Numbered from the stretch's first letter, positions 33,601-43,379 are shown. The stretch is DNA of 64,000 nt from Psychroflexus aurantiacus (GCF_010820555.1 NZ_JAAIKD010000006.1:1-64000), one strand, 5' to 3'. The notes: generated by a model not told the origin, from the sequence alone. Numbers and translations: made by a program.

Positions 33601-34056
33601 GTGGATACATTAAGTTACAAAACGGTTTCAACCAACAAAGCTACTGCAGATAAGCACTGGGTTGTTGTTGATGCCAGCGGACAATCTCTTGGACGTGTAG
33701 CTTCTATTGTTGCCAAGCTTTTGAGAGGTAAGTACAAACCTAGCTTTAGCCCTCACGTTGATTGTGGAGACAATGTTATCATTGTGAACGCAGAGAAAGT
33801 CAACCTGACCGGTAAAAAGTGGGACTCAAAAGAGTATATCCGACATACTGGATATCCTGGTGGACAGAGAAGTTTAACGGCTCAAGAAGTATTTGACAAG
33901 AGCCCAGAGCGTCTTGTGGAAAAATCTGTAAAAGGGATGTTGCCTAAGAACAAATTAGGTGCTGATTTATTTAGAAATCTTCGTGTCTTTACAGGGACAG
34001 AGCATAACATGAATGCTCAACAACCAAAGGAAATTAATATAAACGAACTAGTTTAA
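33601..34056 (+). CDS. rplM: 50S ribosomal protein L13
   Basis: Large-subunit protein L13, 151 aa. The start is GTG at 33601 (VDTLSYKTVSTNKATADKHW): the homologous flavobacterial protein begins MDTLSYKT, and the promoter at 33510-33540 lies inside the upstream extension. Family features are WVVVDASGQSLGRVAS, RGKYKPSFSPHVDCGD and GMLPKNKLG. It is followed without a gap by rpsI, the usual pair. Confidence 0.97.
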   Translation: MDTLSYKTVSTNKATADKHWVVVDASGQSLGRVASIVAKLLRGKYKPSFSPHVDCGDNVIIVNAEKVNLTGKKWDSKEYIRHTGYPGGQRSLTAQEVFDKSPERLVEKSVKGMLPKNKLGADLFRNLRVFTGTEHNMNAQQPKEININELV

Positions 34057-34443
34057 ATGGAGACAATTCACAAAATTGGCCGTAGAAAAACTGCCGTAGC
34101 TAGAGTTTATCTTACTGAGGGGAAAGGTGAAATCACCGTTAACAAGAAAAAAGTTAACGACTATTTTACAACCGGACCTTTGCTTTATAAAGTCAATCAA
34201 GCTTTGGCTTTAACTGGTAATGAAGATAGATTTGATATCAATGTCAACGTGTTTGGAGGAGGAATCACCGGACAGGCAGAAGCTATCAGATTGGCATTAT
34301 CCAGAGCAATGTGCGAACTGGACCCTGAGAACAGAGCTACTCTAAAGCCAGAAGGATTGCTGACAAGAGATCCAAGAATGGTGGAACGTAAGAAATTCGG
34401 TCAGAAAAAAGCAAGAAAGAAATTCCAATTCTCAAAACGTTAA
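34057..34443 (+). CDS. rpsI: 30S ribosomal protein S9
   Basis: Small-subunit protein S9, 128 aa. The start HKIGRRKTAVARVYL, the middle NVFGGGITGQAEAIRLALSR and the end KKARKKFQFSKR are diagnostic; the C-terminal lysine/arginine tail reaches the tRNA in the P site. Its ATG follows the rplM stop directly, so the two are translated as a unit. The codon use is AT-rich, as in other highly expressed genes here. Confidence 0.98.
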   Translation: METIHKIGRRKTAVARVYLTEGKGEITVNKKKVNDYFTTGPLLYKVNQALALTGNEDRFDINVNVFGGGITGQAEAIRLALSRAMCELDPENRATLKPEGLLTRDPRMVERKKFGQKKARKKFQFSKR

Positions 34444-34604
34444 TCGAGAATTTCATTCAATTATTGAAATTATTAATAGTTCAATTTTTTGTTGTTATTT
34501 GGGTCATAACACCCAAAGTTAGTTTAGCATCTAAATAAATAAGACCAATTCAATTGCTACTTATTTATTGCTATCCCAACAGAAGAACGTAAACTAAAAC
34601 AAAA
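34444..34604 (+). promoter_or_regulatory. Structured leader before rpsB
   Basis: 161 bases with three nested-in-order hairpins: AATTTCA / TGAAATT (34449-34471), TTTGGGT-CATAAC-ACCCAAA (34498-34517) and AATAAATAAG / CTTATTTATT (34534-34569). No T-run follows the first two. This may be an autoregulatory leader for S2, as known for several ribosomal operons, but no described motif was recognised. Confidence 0.4.
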
Positions 34605-35492
34605 ATGGCAAATCAAATAGAGGTCAAGGATTTACTTGACGCCGGTGTTCACTTTGGACACCTTACAAGACGATGGAATCCAAACATGGCTCCTTATGTA
34701 TACATGGAGCGTAATGGAATTCACATTATCAACTTATACAAGACGGTTGCAAAAATGGAAGAGGCTGGTGCAGCCCTTGCAAAAATAGCAGCTAGCGGAA
34801 GAAAAATTCTTTTCGTCGCTACCAAGAAACAAGCTAAAGAAATTGTAGCTCAGGAATCTGAAAGAGCACAAATGCCTTACATTACCGAAAGATGGCCTGG
34901 AGGGATGCTTACCAACTTTGTGACCATCAGAAAGTCGGTGAAGAAAATGGCAACTGTGGATCGTATGAAAAAAGACGGTACCTTCAATTCGCTTTCTAAA
35001 AAAGAGAGACTACAAGTAGACAGGATGAGAGCTAAACTTGAGAAAAACTTAGGGTCTATCTCAGACATGTCCAGACTGCCTGCAGCTATCTTTGTTGTGG
35101 ATACACTTAGAGAACATATCGCTGTTAAAGAAGCACAAAAATTAAACATTCCTGTGTTTGCAATGGTGGATACCAACTCCAATCCAAGAGATGTGGATTA
35201 TGCTATCCCTTCTAACGATGATGCTTCCAAATCTATCCACAAGATCATGTCTTATATGGCAGATTCCATTCTGGAAGGTCTTAACGACAGAAAAGAAAGT
35301 AAAGAAGGTGCTGATGCCAAACCGGCAAAAGCCAAAAAGAAAAAAGCTACAGAAGAAGTAACTGACGAAGCTACTGAAGCAAAAGCAGAAAAGAAGACAA
35401 CTGAAACTAAGGCACCTGTCGTTGAGGAGGTTCCTGCAGATAAAGCAGAGCCAACTGAACCAGCAGGGGAAGACAATAAAGCTTCAGAATAA
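34605..35492 (+). CDS. rpsB: 30S ribosomal protein S2
   Basis: Small-subunit protein S2, 295 aa. Family parts: VKDLLDAGVHFGHLTRRWNP at the start, YMERNGIHIINLYKT, and AIFVVDTLREHIAVKEA. From about residue 230 there is a C-terminal extension of some 60 residues made of Lys, Ala, Glu and Thr (KPAKAKKKKATEE, then acidic), absent in E. coli but common in Bacteroidota S2. A hairpin (35511-35539) separates it from tsf. Confidence 0.97.
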   Translation: MANQIEVKDLLDAGVHFGHLTRRWNPNMAPYVYMERNGIHIINLYKTVAKMEEAGAALAKIAASGRKILFVATKKQAKEIVAQESERAQMPYITERWPGGMLTNFVTIRKSVKKMATVDRMKKDGTFNSLSKKERLQVDRMRAKLEKNLGSISDMSRLPAAIFVVDTLREHIAVKEAQKLNIPVFAMVDTNSNPRDVDYAIPSNDDASKSIHKIMSYMADSILEGLNDRKESKEGADAKPAKAKKKKATEEVTDEATEAKAEKKTTETKAPVVEEVPADKAEPTEPAGEDNKASE

Positions 35493-35510
35493 TATAGATT
35501 TAATAACATC

Positions 35511-35544
35511 AAATCGCTTAAGTCTTGCTTAAGCGATTTTTATA
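35511..35544 (+). terminator. Hairpin between rpsB and tsf
   Basis: AAATCGCTTAAG-TCTTG-CTTAAGCGATTT followed by TTTA. It is likely a partial terminator that lowers tsf relative to rpsB. Confidence 0.7.
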
Positions 35545-35565
35545 TTAACACAAAACTTATAAATC

Positions 35566-36387
35566 ATGGCAAAAATTACGGCTGCTGAGGTCAATAAACT
35601 TAGAAAAAGCACTGGTGCTGGTATGATGGATTGCAAAAAAGCTCTTGTGGAAAGCGAGGGTGATTTTGATAAAGCTATCGAGATATTAAGAAAGAAAGGG
35701 CAGAAAGTTGCTGCCAAAAGAGCAGATAGAGAGTCATCTGAAGGTGCAGCCATTGCTGTAGTTAACGACGATGCTACCAAAGGTGCTATCGTTTCTTTGA
35801 ATTGTGAAACCGATTTCGTTGCTAAAAACGATTCGTTCACTAAACTGGCAAATGATTTTGCTCAAATGGCACTTGGTGTTGAGAGCAAAGACGAATTATT
35901 GAAACTGGATTACAACGGTATTACTGTAGGTGAAAAACTGACAGAACAAACGGGTGTGATCGGTGAAAAAATCGAAATAGGGGATTTCAGAATATTGAAA
36001 GCTCCCTTCGTTGGATCTTATATTCACGCCGGTAACAAAATCGCTGTTTTGACCGGTCTTTCTAAGCCTGCTGAAGGTGCGGAAGAAATCGCCAAAGAAG
36101 TTTCTATGCAGGTTGCTGCAATGAATCCAGTGGCTTTAAATGAAGAAGGTGTGGATCAGTCCATTATCGATAAAGAAATCGAAATTGCTAAAGATCAGCT
36201 AAGACAGGAAGGGAAGCCAGAAAATATGCTGGATAAGATCGCTGAAGGTAAGCTGAAGCGTTTCTTTAAAGACAATACCCTGGTTAACCAGGACTTTATC
36301 AAAGACAGCAAAATTTCTGTAGCTCAACACGTGAAAACATTGGGTGATGTGGAAATTCTTGCTTTTGAAAGAGTAGCTTTAGGCTAA
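35566..36387 (+). CDS. tsf: Elongation factor Ts
   Basis: Guanine nucleotide exchange factor for EF-Tu, 273 aa. The N-terminal UBA-like domain (ITAAEVNKLRKSTGAGMMDC, KKALVESEGDFDKAIEIL) is followed by the core with the conserved VSLNCETDFVAKND that pushes into the EF-Tu magnesium site. The second core repeat contains VSMQVAAMNPVAL and the helical arm ends KDSKISVAQHVKTLG. It follows rpsB as in most bacteria and is closed by a good terminator. Confidence 0.97.
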   Translation: MAKITAAEVNKLRKSTGAGMMDCKKALVESEGDFDKAIEILRKKGQKVAAKRADRESSEGAAIAVVNDDATKGAIVSLNCETDFVAKNDSFTKLANDFAQMALGVESKDELLKLDYNGITVGEKLTEQTGVIGEKIEIGDFRILKAPFVGSYIHAGNKIAVLTGLSKPAEGAEEIAKEVSMQVAAMNPVALNEEGVDQSIIDKEIEIAKDQLRQEGKPENMLDKIAEGKLKRFFKDNTLVNQDFIKDSKISVAQHVKTLGDVEILAFERVALG

Positions 36388-36412
36388 TTATAGCCAGATC
36401 TGAATATCTAAA

Positions 36413-36443
36413 AGCCCTTTGGTTAACTCCAAAGGGTTTTTTT
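36413..36443 (+). terminator. Intrinsic terminator after tsf
   Basis: CCCTTTGG-TTAACT-CCAAAGGG followed by TTTTTTT. Confidence 0.92.
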
Positions 36444-36492
36444 ATGCTCAAAATTGAAGTCGATATCTCATTTTTTCAAATAAGATAATCCT

Positions 36493-36500
36493 TATATTTG
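36493..36500 (+). promoter_or_regulatory. Promoter -7 box of pyrH
   Basis: TATATTTG (exact TAnnTTTG), 24 bases before the pyrH ATG. Confidence 0.65.
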
Positions 36501-36523
36501 CAAAACTCTATTCTAAAATCAAT

Positions 36524-37231
36524 ATGCAGTATAAGCGAATTTTACTCAAACTATCTGGTGAAGCTTTAATGGGAGATCGCCAATATGGAATTGATCCCAA
36601 GCGACTGGATGATTATGCGAAAGAGATCAAAACTATCATAGATGCAGGAGTAGAAGTTGCCATTGTTATTGGCGGCGGCAATATATTTAGAGGTATTTCC
36701 GGAGCCAGCAAAGGCATGGACAGGGTGCAGGGTGATCATATGGGAATGCTGGCCACCGTTATTAACGGACTGGCCCTGCAAAGCGCATGTGAGGACAATG
36801 GCATGCAAACCAGACTGCAGTCTGCTATCAAAATCAATGAAGTGGCAGAGCCGTTTATCAGAAGAAAAGCGATTCGGCACTTAGAAAAAGGAAGAGTGGT
36901 CATTTTTGGTGGAGGTACAGGGAACCCGTATTTTACCACCGATTCTGCAGCTGTGCTTAGAGCAATTGAAATGGAAGCCGATGTTATTTTGAAAGGGACG
37001 CGTGTGGATGGAATTTACACCTCAGATCCAGAGCAGAATACAGATGCTACCAAATTTGATTTTATCAGTTTTGAAGAAGTTTTAAAAAAGGGCCTGAAGG
37101 TGATGGATACCACGGCATTCACCCTTAGCCAGGAAAATGAATTGCCTATTATTGTATTTGATATGAATACCTCCGGAAATTTGTTGAGAATAATTTCAGG
37201 AGAAAATATTGGAACCAAAGTGAATTTATAG
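36524..37231 (+). CDS. pyrH: UMP kinase
   Basis: Bacterial-type UMP kinase, 235 aa, of the amino-acid-kinase fold; it makes UDP from UMP and is normally activated by GTP and inhibited by UTP. The N-terminal [14 protein letters not shown] holds the phosphate-binding Lys; [13 protein letters not shown] and [20 protein letters not shown] are the ATP/UMP loops. It has its own promoter and is 10 bases upstream of frr, a common pairing. Confidence 0.97.
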   Translation: MQYKRILLKLSGEALMGDRQYGIDPKRLDDYAKEIKTIIDAGVEVAIVIGGGNIFRGISGASKGMDRVQGDHMGMLATVINGLALQSACEDNGMQTRLQSAIKINEVAEPFIRRKAIRHLEKGRVVIFGGGTGNPYFTTDSAAVLRAIEMEADVILKGTRVDGIYTSDPEQNTDATKFDFISFEEVLKKGLKVMDTTAFTLSQENELPIIVFDMNTSGNLLRIISGENIGTKVNL

Positions 37232-37241
37232 ACTAAAAGAT

Positions 37242-37796
37242 ATGAACGAAGAAATAGAATTTATAAAAGATACCGCCAAGGAATCGATGCAGGAAGCCAT
37301 CAAGCACCTTAGAAAACAGCTGGCAAACATTAGAGCCGGAAAGGCGAATCCTTCCATGTTATCTTCTGTTATGGTTGAGTATTATGGAACAATGACACCG
37401 CTTAATCAGGTGGGTAATGTAAATACGCCCGATGCCAGAACGATTACGATTCAGCCTTTTGAAAAGTCTTTGATGAAAGAGATTGAAAAAGGAATCATGA
37501 ACGCCAATCTTGGTTTTAACCCGATGAACAATGGTGAAAGCGTGATTATCAGTGTTCCGCCTTTAACCGAAGAAAGACGTGTTCAACTCGCCAAGCAGGC
37601 TAAAGCCGAAGCTGAAGAAGCTAAAATTGGCGTAAGAAACGACAGAAGAACTGCTATGAACGAGATTAAAAAGGCAGATCTTCCTGAAGACGTTCAAAAA
37701 GACACTGAAGATGACATTCAGAAACTGACAGATACTTACATAGAGGAAATAGATAAAATCTATACCGCTAAGGAAAAAGAAATCATGACCGTTTAA
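37242..37796 (+). CDS. frr: Ribosome recycling factor
   Basis: A 184-aa three-helix-bundle protein that, with EF-G, splits post-termination ribosomes. Conserved parts are LRKQLANIRAGKANPSMLS, TPLNQVGNVNTPDARTITIQ, PFEKSLMKEIEKGI and VRNDRRTAMNEIKK. It is 10 bases after pyrH, so the two are probably cotranscribed. Confidence 0.97.
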   Translation: MNEEIEFIKDTAKESMQEAIKHLRKQLANIRAGKANPSMLSSVMVEYYGTMTPLNQVGNVNTPDARTITIQPFEKSLMKEIEKGIMNANLGFNPMNNGESVIISVPPLTEERRVQLAKQAKAEAEEAKIGVRNDRRTAMNEIKKADLPEDVQKDTEDDIQKLTDTYIEEIDKIYTAKEKEIMTV

Positions 37797-37827
37797 ATAC
37801 AGGTCTTATAGTTTTATAAGTTTACAT

Positions 37828-40131
37828 TTGAAAATAAACCATTTTTTAGGATTTCTGCCCTTTATACTAGCCTTGAATCTCTGTGCTCAATCTTCGATAA
37901 AAGGCGAGATAATCGACAGTTCAAATGCTGAAAAAATAGTTCCAAACGCTGTTCTGATCACAAATCAACAGCGTTATTTTTTTTCCGATAATCAGGGAAA
38001 ATTTTCCATAGAACTCAGGAAAGGCGAAATAATTGACAAAGTTGTTTCCAGAGGGTATAAACCTTTGATGTCTTTTGATGCCTTTTCAGTTTTGAAAATG
38101 ACTCCTGCAAAGGCTGATAATTTAGAAAGGGTAAGCAGGCATAAAATCGATTCGATAGTCAGGCATCAGGTGATTTCATCTCATTTCAGCTTTAAAAGCT
38201 TAAGCAGAACTTCAATATCCAATGCGGTACCCGATTTTATATTGAGGAAAGCCGCAGAGGTAAGACTGACCACTCAGGAAGGATTTCAGGAAAACCTCAA
38301 AGCTGTCAGTGTGAATGGCCTGGAGGAAGTAGTGCCTAAGCTGGTCAATAAAGATGTTTATTCTTTCGACTGGTTTCAAAGCTACATCGAGATTTTTGAT
38401 TATCGTTTTGTTTCACCATTCCATAGTTTAGATACGCCTCTTTATGAGTTTTATTCGCTTTATGAAACTCCTGAGGTTAAAATTCTAAGTTTCAGGCCCT
38501 TGAAGAAAGGCTTTTTAAGATCATTTCAGGGGCTTGTGATCATAGACAAATCCACTTCCAAATTCAAAAAACTGCAGGTTGTTTTAGATGGAGAGTTCAA
38601 ATTGAATCTGGTTACGGATTATGATTCTGTCACAGGTTTGCCTAAAAAAACCGAGGCCTTTATTTATCCGGGGACAGGAGGAACAAAGCTTTCTTTCTTT
38701 GGCGGGGGTATGGCATTTGGAAGAATTCAGAAAAAAAATCCGGAAGGAAATGATGCTCAGCTTACCCACCAGCAGGTGTATTACGATGTTGTGACTGGGG
38801 ACAGCATTTCTCCATATCCTAAACCCTTTACAAAAATCTACGAACCCAAACCTGGCGAGATTCCTGAGGAGTACTGGTCCGACTTTGAATTTGCCTTTAT
38901 CGCAGATCAAAAGGAAACCTCAGAGCAACTGGAAGCTTATATTCAGGAGGAGAATATTGGAAAAAAAGTAAATCGGATTTCTGCTTTCGACCAGGGCTAT
39001 TATCCCATCAGCATTTTTGACGTAGATCTAACCCGATTGTTTAAGTTCAATAATTATGAAGGCTTACGCCTGGGAGCAGGTGTGATTACCAATGAATCTT
39101 TTTCAGAACATTACCGCTTAGGGGGTTTTGCCGCCTATGGATTCAAAGATGAACGCTGGAAGTACGGCTTCAATGGGGGACTGCTTTTAAATCCGGATAC
39201 CTCCACTTGGTTTAATGCCTTCTATGACAACGATATCGAGGAGGTGGGGATGAATAATTTCCTTACCGACCAGCGTGTGTATTCTTTGTTTGAGCCGCGA
39301 CTTGTGAATATCACGTTCTTTTATAAATATGAAACCTACGGCTTGAGTCTGCAGCATAATTTTACGCCACAGCTGATGACTGAATTTAAAGTTGACAAAA
39401 GCAGCATTTCACAAACCCAACAGTATGCATTTCTTAAGGATGGAATCTTATACGAGGATTACGATTTAACCACGGCCACATTCGGATTGAGATGGACCCC
39501 TAATTATACCTATTCCAAAGTTGGTAAACGCGTGTATGTCAACGATAAATCCTCTCCTGAAATCTCAGCGCAGGTAAGTCAGAGTTTTGATGGGGTGATG
39601 GAAGGAGATTTCAGCTTTACCAAACTGAGCGCTAAAGTTGAATATGAAATTCCGCATAGCTGGGGGAGTCTCTCCAGCATAGAGCTGGGAGGCGATATTG
39701 GCTTTGGAGACATTCCTTTAACCCATAGTTTTCATGCGTTTCCCAATAGCCCCAACAAACCGAATGTTCTCAGTAGGTTTTCAGTGGCTGGGGTAAAGAG
39801 TTTTGAGACGATGTTCTTCAACGAATTTTTCAGCACAAAACTGGCCACCCTGCATCTGAAACATAAGCTGGCCGCATTTCAGCTCTCAAATACGATTCAA
39901 CCGGAACTGATTTTTATTTCAAGACACGCTATTGGCGATTTTGATAATCCCGGGCAGCATCAGAATATTTCATTCAATAGCCTGTCTAAAGGCTATAATG
40001 AAGCTGGATTTGAACTGAACAAACTGTTTTTTGGTTTTGGTTTGAGTTTCGCCTACAGGTATGGAGCTTACCACCTTCCTAAGCTTGAAGATAATGTCTC
40101 GCTTAAATTTACTTTTTACTTAAAGCTTTAA
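37828..40131 (+). CDS. DUF5686 family outer-membrane protein
   Basis: A 767-aa exported protein recognised as DUF5686, with an N-terminal carboxypeptidase-regulatory-like domain (IKGEIIDSSNAEKIVPNAVL, residues about 24-85) and a C-terminal beta-barrel of about 16 strands ending LKFTFYLKL. The first 20 residues (MKINHFLGFLPFILALNLCA) form a signal peptide. The only start that keeps it is TTG at 37828, which overlaps a TACATTTG promoter-like box; no ATG is available before residue 70. Role unknown; the family is frequent in Bacteroidota and may be surface-exposed. It lies 31 bases after frr. Confidence 0.82.
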   Translation: MKINHFLGFLPFILALNLCAQSSIKGEIIDSSNAEKIVPNAVLITNQQRYFFSDNQGKFSIELRKGEIIDKVVSRGYKPLMSFDAFSVLKMTPAKADNLERVSRHKIDSIVRHQVISSHFSFKSLSRTSISNAVPDFILRKAAEVRLTTQEGFQENLKAVSVNGLEEVVPKLVNKDVYSFDWFQSYIEIFDYRFVSPFHSLDTPLYEFYSLYETPEVKILSFRPLKKGFLRSFQGLVIIDKSTSKFKKLQVVLDGEFKLNLVTDYDSVTGLPKKTEAFIYPGTGGTKLSFFGGGMAFGRIQKKNPEGNDAQLTHQQVYYDVVTGDSISPYPKPFTKIYEPKPGEIPEEYWSDFEFAFIADQKETSEQLEAYIQEENIGKKVNRISAFDQGYYPISIFDVDLTRLFKFNNYEGLRLGAGVITNESFSEHYRLGGFAAYGFKDERWKYGFNGGLLLNPDTSTWFNAFYDNDIEEVGMNNFLTDQRVYSLFEPRLVNITFFYKYETYGLSLQHNFTPQLMTEFKVDKSSISQTQQYAFLKDGILYEDYDLTTATFGLRWTPNYTYSKVGKRVYVNDKSSPEISAQVSQSFDGVMEGDFSFTKLSAKVEYEIPHSWGSLSSIELGGDIGFGDIPLTHSFHAFPNSPNKPNVLSRFSVAGVKSFETMFFNEFFSTKLATLHLKHKLAAFQLSNTIQPELIFISRHAIGDFDNPGQHQNISFNSLSKGYNEAGFELNKLFFGFGLSFAYRYGAYHLPKLEDNVSLKFTFYLKL

Positions 40132-40189
40132 GATTAAAACCCCAAACAGGTTTTGATTTTTTTACATTTGCAAATTCATATCTTACGAC

Positions 40190-42586
40190 ATGCAAAAGGT
40201 TTTTAGCTTTGGTTTTTGGAATTTCATCGCCAGCAGAATTTTGAGAAACAGAATTGTAATCATTCTCATTCTTCTGGGAGTTACGGTTTTTCTGGCCTTC
40301 CAGTGGCAACACATGAAATTTTCTTATTCTGAAGCCAATATGCTTCCAGATGATGCGCCAATCAATCAGCAATACGCAGAGTTTGAAGAAAAGTTCGGAT
40401 CTGATGGTAATGTGATTATGCTGGCCACAGACGATCCCGATTTATTTACCCCAGAAAACTTTAAGGCCTGGGCAAAGCTCGCCGATACCTTAGCTACTTT
40501 TCCTGAAATAGAATCTGCTATTGGTATCCACAATTTGCAAAAACTTCAGAAACGCGAAGATCCCAAGCGTTTTGAGATGCAGCCAATTATAGAGAGTTAT
40601 AGCCTTTCTGAAGCACAAATCTCAGCTTACGAAGAGTCCCTGTTTACGGATTATCCATTCTATGACGGACTTATTTACAATTCGGAAAACAGGACTGTAC
40701 AGACCGTTGCCTACATGAAGGATAGTGTTGTGAACGCTGAAGGTCGGAAGACCTTTATCCTGGACAAATTTATCCCCCTGATAGAATCCTTTAAGGAAGA
40801 GAATTCACTCGAGATTCATGTGTCAGGAATGCCTTACGTCCGAACCCTGAATTCTCAAAATATAGTGGATGAAATTCAATGGTTTGTGCTTTCGGCACTT
40901 CTGGTGACGTCCTTTATTTTTTTCTTTTTCTTCAGGTCTTTTCGCGCCACGCTTATCTCCATGCTTACGGTTATTATAGGGGTGATGTGGGCTTTTGGTT
41001 TTATCGGACTGCTCGGGTTTGAGATTACGGTCCTCACTGCACTCATTCCTCCATTGATTATCATTATTGGAATCCCCAACTGTATCTTTCTGATCAACAA
41101 ATACCAGCATGAAATAAAAATGCATGGTAACCAGGCGAAATCTCTTCAGCGCGTTATTACCAAAATCGGGAATGCGACGCTGATGACCAATGTGACGACA
41201 GCTTCAGGTTTCGCGACCTTTATATTTACCCAAAGTGAACTGCTCAAGGAGTTTGGTATTTTGGCGTCTATTAATATCATAGCCATTTTTATCCTGAGCT
41301 TACTCATCATTCCTATTATCTATAGTTATATGCCACGGCCACAGGATAAACACCTAAGGCATCTTGGCAAACAATGGATTGAAGGGTTTGTCGAATGGAT
41401 TGTAAAAATGGTGAAGCACCGAAGAGTCACTATTTACTTTACCTCTGTCGCCATTTTAGTCGTAAGTATTTTAGGTATTTACAATATTAAAGTCTCAGGG
41501 AGCCTGCTGGAAGACATGCCTCAGAGCGCCGATTTTTTTAAAGACATCAAATTTTTTGAAGATAAATTTGATGGCGTGCTCCCGCTGGAAATCATGATCG
41601 ACACCAAGCGAGAGCAGGGAGTGACCAAGCTGTCTACGCTTAAGAAAATGGATAATTTGAAGTCGGAAATTAACGACATTGAAGAACTTTCCCCGCCTTT
41701 GTCTGTCGTGAATCTGGCTAAATACGCCAAGCAGGCTTTTTATAATAACAACCCAAAATATTACCAGCTGCCCACCTCTCAGGAACAGACTTTTATGTCT
41801 CCGTACATCAAAAGCATGGAGGATATGGAAGGCGGTTTTTCATCTTTTATAGATTCTACAGGTCAGTTCGCCAGGATGACCATGTTTATGAAGGATGTGA
41901 CTACCGAGGAGATCTCGAAAATCGAAGCTAAACTGCTTCCTGAAATCGAAAAGATATTTCCCGAGGATCGTTACGAAGTCACCCTGACCGGAAAGGCTTT
42001 GGTCTATCAAAAAGGCACTTATTACCTGGTGGACAACCTCATTATTTCCCTGACCCTGGCTATCGTGCTTATCGCATTGTTTATGGCCTGGATGTTTCGT
42101 TCATTCAGAATGATTCTGATTTCCCTTATCCCTAATTTATTACCGCTTATCATGACCGCGGGAATGATGGGCATTATTGGGGTTCCCATAAAACCTTCAA
42201 CCATATTGGTTTTTAGCATTGCCTTTGGAATTAGCGTTGATGATACCATTCACTTTTTAGCCAAATACAGGCAGGAGCTGAAAGCCCGCCACTGGAAAAT
42301 AAAACAGTCTGTTTATCCCGCCTTAAGGGAAACGACAGTGAGTATGTTTTATACCTCCATCGTTTTGTTTTTTGGTTTTTCGGTGTTTATGATTTCAAGC
42401 TTTGGCGGAACCGTCGCCCTTGGTGGACTGGTTTCAGCGACCTTATTGTTTGCGATGCTTGCTAATTTACTACTGCTGCCCTCTTTGCTGCTTTCTTTAG
42501 AACGCAGTATTGCTAACAAAAAAACCATGAAGGAGCCACAAATTCAAATTATAGATACGGACGATGATGAAGACGACAAGAACTAA
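40190..42586 (+). CDS. MMPL/RND-family membrane transporter
   Basis: A 798-aa inner-membrane protein with two MMPL halves. Each has one N-terminal helix, a large outer domain (about residues 55-230 and 440-600) and five helices, with SSD-like motifs LTALIPPLIIIIGIPNCIFL and FSIAFGISVDDTIHFLAKY. The Asp pair in SVDDTIHF is the proton-relay site of the RND superfamily. Predicted to move lipid-like or hydrophobic cargo; no periplasmic adaptor or TolC gene is adjacent. Ends in an acidic tail (DTDDDEDDKN). Its stop overlaps the trmN6 start by one base (TAATG), so the two are coupled. Confidence 0.9.
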   Translation: MQKVFSFGFWNFIASRILRNRIVIILILLGVTVFLAFQWQHMKFSYSEANMLPDDAPINQQYAEFEEKFGSDGNVIMLATDDPDLFTPENFKAWAKLADTLATFPEIESAIGIHNLQKLQKREDPKRFEMQPIIESYSLSEAQISAYEESLFTDYPFYDGLIYNSENRTVQTVAYMKDSVVNAEGRKTFILDKFIPLIESFKEENSLEIHVSGMPYVRTLNSQNIVDEIQWFVLSALLVTSFIFFFFFRSFRATLISMLTVIIGVMWAFGFIGLLGFEITVLTALIPPLIIIIGIPNCIFLINKYQHEIKMHGNQAKSLQRVITKIGNATLMTNVTTASGFATFIFTQSELLKEFGILASINIIAIFILSLLIIPIIYSYMPRPQDKHLRHLGKQWIEGFVEWIVKMVKHRRVTIYFTSVAILVVSILGIYNIKVSGSLLEDMPQSADFFKDIKFFEDKFDGVLPLEIMIDTKREQGVTKLSTLKKMDNLKSEINDIEELSPPLSVVNLAKYAKQAFYNNNPKYYQLPTSQEQTFMSPYIKSMEDMEGGFSSFIDSTGQFARMTMFMKDVTTEEISKIEAKLLPEIEKIFPEDRYEVTLTGKALVYQKGTYYLVDNLIISLTLAIVLIALFMAWMFRSFRMILISLIPNLLPLIMTAGMMGIIGVPIKPSTILVFSIAFGISVDDTIHFLAKYRQELKARHWKIKQSVYPALRETTVSMFYTSIVLFFGFSVFMISSFGGTVALGGLVSATLLFAMLANLLLLPSLLLSLERSIANKKTMKEPQIQIIDTDDDEDDKN

Positions 42587-43311
42587 TGGGTGATCAGGTA
42601 TTCCGTTTTAAAGCATTTGATCTAGAGCATTCCAAATCTGCCATGAAGATTGGGACCGATGCAGTATTGCTTGGCGCCTGGACCTCTGTAGATGAGAGAG
42701 TCAATTCCATTCTCGACGTTGGGGCAGGTACCGGTATACTGGCAATTCAGCTTGCTCAGCGGTCGTCTGCAGAAACCATAGACGCGGTAGAGATAGATCC
42801 CGACGCTTTTGAAGAATGTGTGACCAACTTTGAAAACAGCTCCTGGGGAGACCGCCTGTTTTGTTACCATGCCAGTTTTAATGAGTTTTATTCTGAAATG
42901 GAAGAGACCTATGATCTCATCATTTCGAATCCGCCCTTTTTTGGTGAGCAGCCTAAATTTGATGTGCAAAACACAGCCAGAGAAAAGGCCAGGTTTCAAA
43001 AGCACCTGAGCTTTGAAGATTTGCTGTTAGGGGTTTCCATACTTTTATCACAACAGGGTCACTTCAGTGTGGTTCTTCCCTTTTCAGAACAGGGGAAATT
43101 CATTTCAGTAGCTCGCGAATACCAGCTCTACCCCTCAGATATACTTGAGGTAAGAGGTCAGCCAGCTTCTCCGATCAAGCGAACTCTGATCAAATTCAGA
43201 AGACATAAAACAGAATTCATTTCTCGAACTGAACTCATAATTGAACATTCGAGGCATGAATACACGCAGGAATACATCGATTTGGTAAAGGATTTCTATT
43301 TAAAAATGTGA
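42586..43311 (+). CDS. trmN6: tRNA1(Val) (adenine37-N6)-methyltransferase
   Basis: A 241-aa SAM-dependent methyltransferase. SAM loop DVGAGTG is at residues 44-50, acidic ribose-binding EID follows at about 69-71, and the N6-adenine catalytic motif NPPFF is at residues 115-119. The N-terminal FRFKAFDLEHSKSAMKIGTD is the family start. It methylates A37 of tRNA-Val with the cmo5UAC anticodon, the type encoded at 7767-7841. It overlaps the transporter stop by one base (TAATG). Confidence 0.9.
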   Translation: MGDQVFRFKAFDLEHSKSAMKIGTDAVLLGAWTSVDERVNSILDVGAGTGILAIQLAQRSSAETIDAVEIDPDAFEECVTNFENSSWGDRLFCYHASFNEFYSEMEETYDLIISNPPFFGEQPKFDVQNTAREKARFQKHLSFEDLLLGVSILLSQQGHFSVVLPFSEQGKFISVAREYQLYPSDILEVRGQPASPIKRTLIKFRRHKTEFISRTELIIEHSRHEYTQEYIDLVKDFYLKM

Positions 43312-43371
43312 TTTTTTAAGATTTAGGTAAAATAATAACAAAGCTTCACAGATGTTCAGTTCTGTATTCGT

Positions 43372-43379
43372 TAAATTTG
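43372..43379 (+). promoter_or_regulatory. Promoter -7 box of the glutaryl-CoA dehydrogenase gene
   Basis: TAAATTTG (exact TAnnTTTG), 20 bases before the ATG. Confidence 0.6.
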
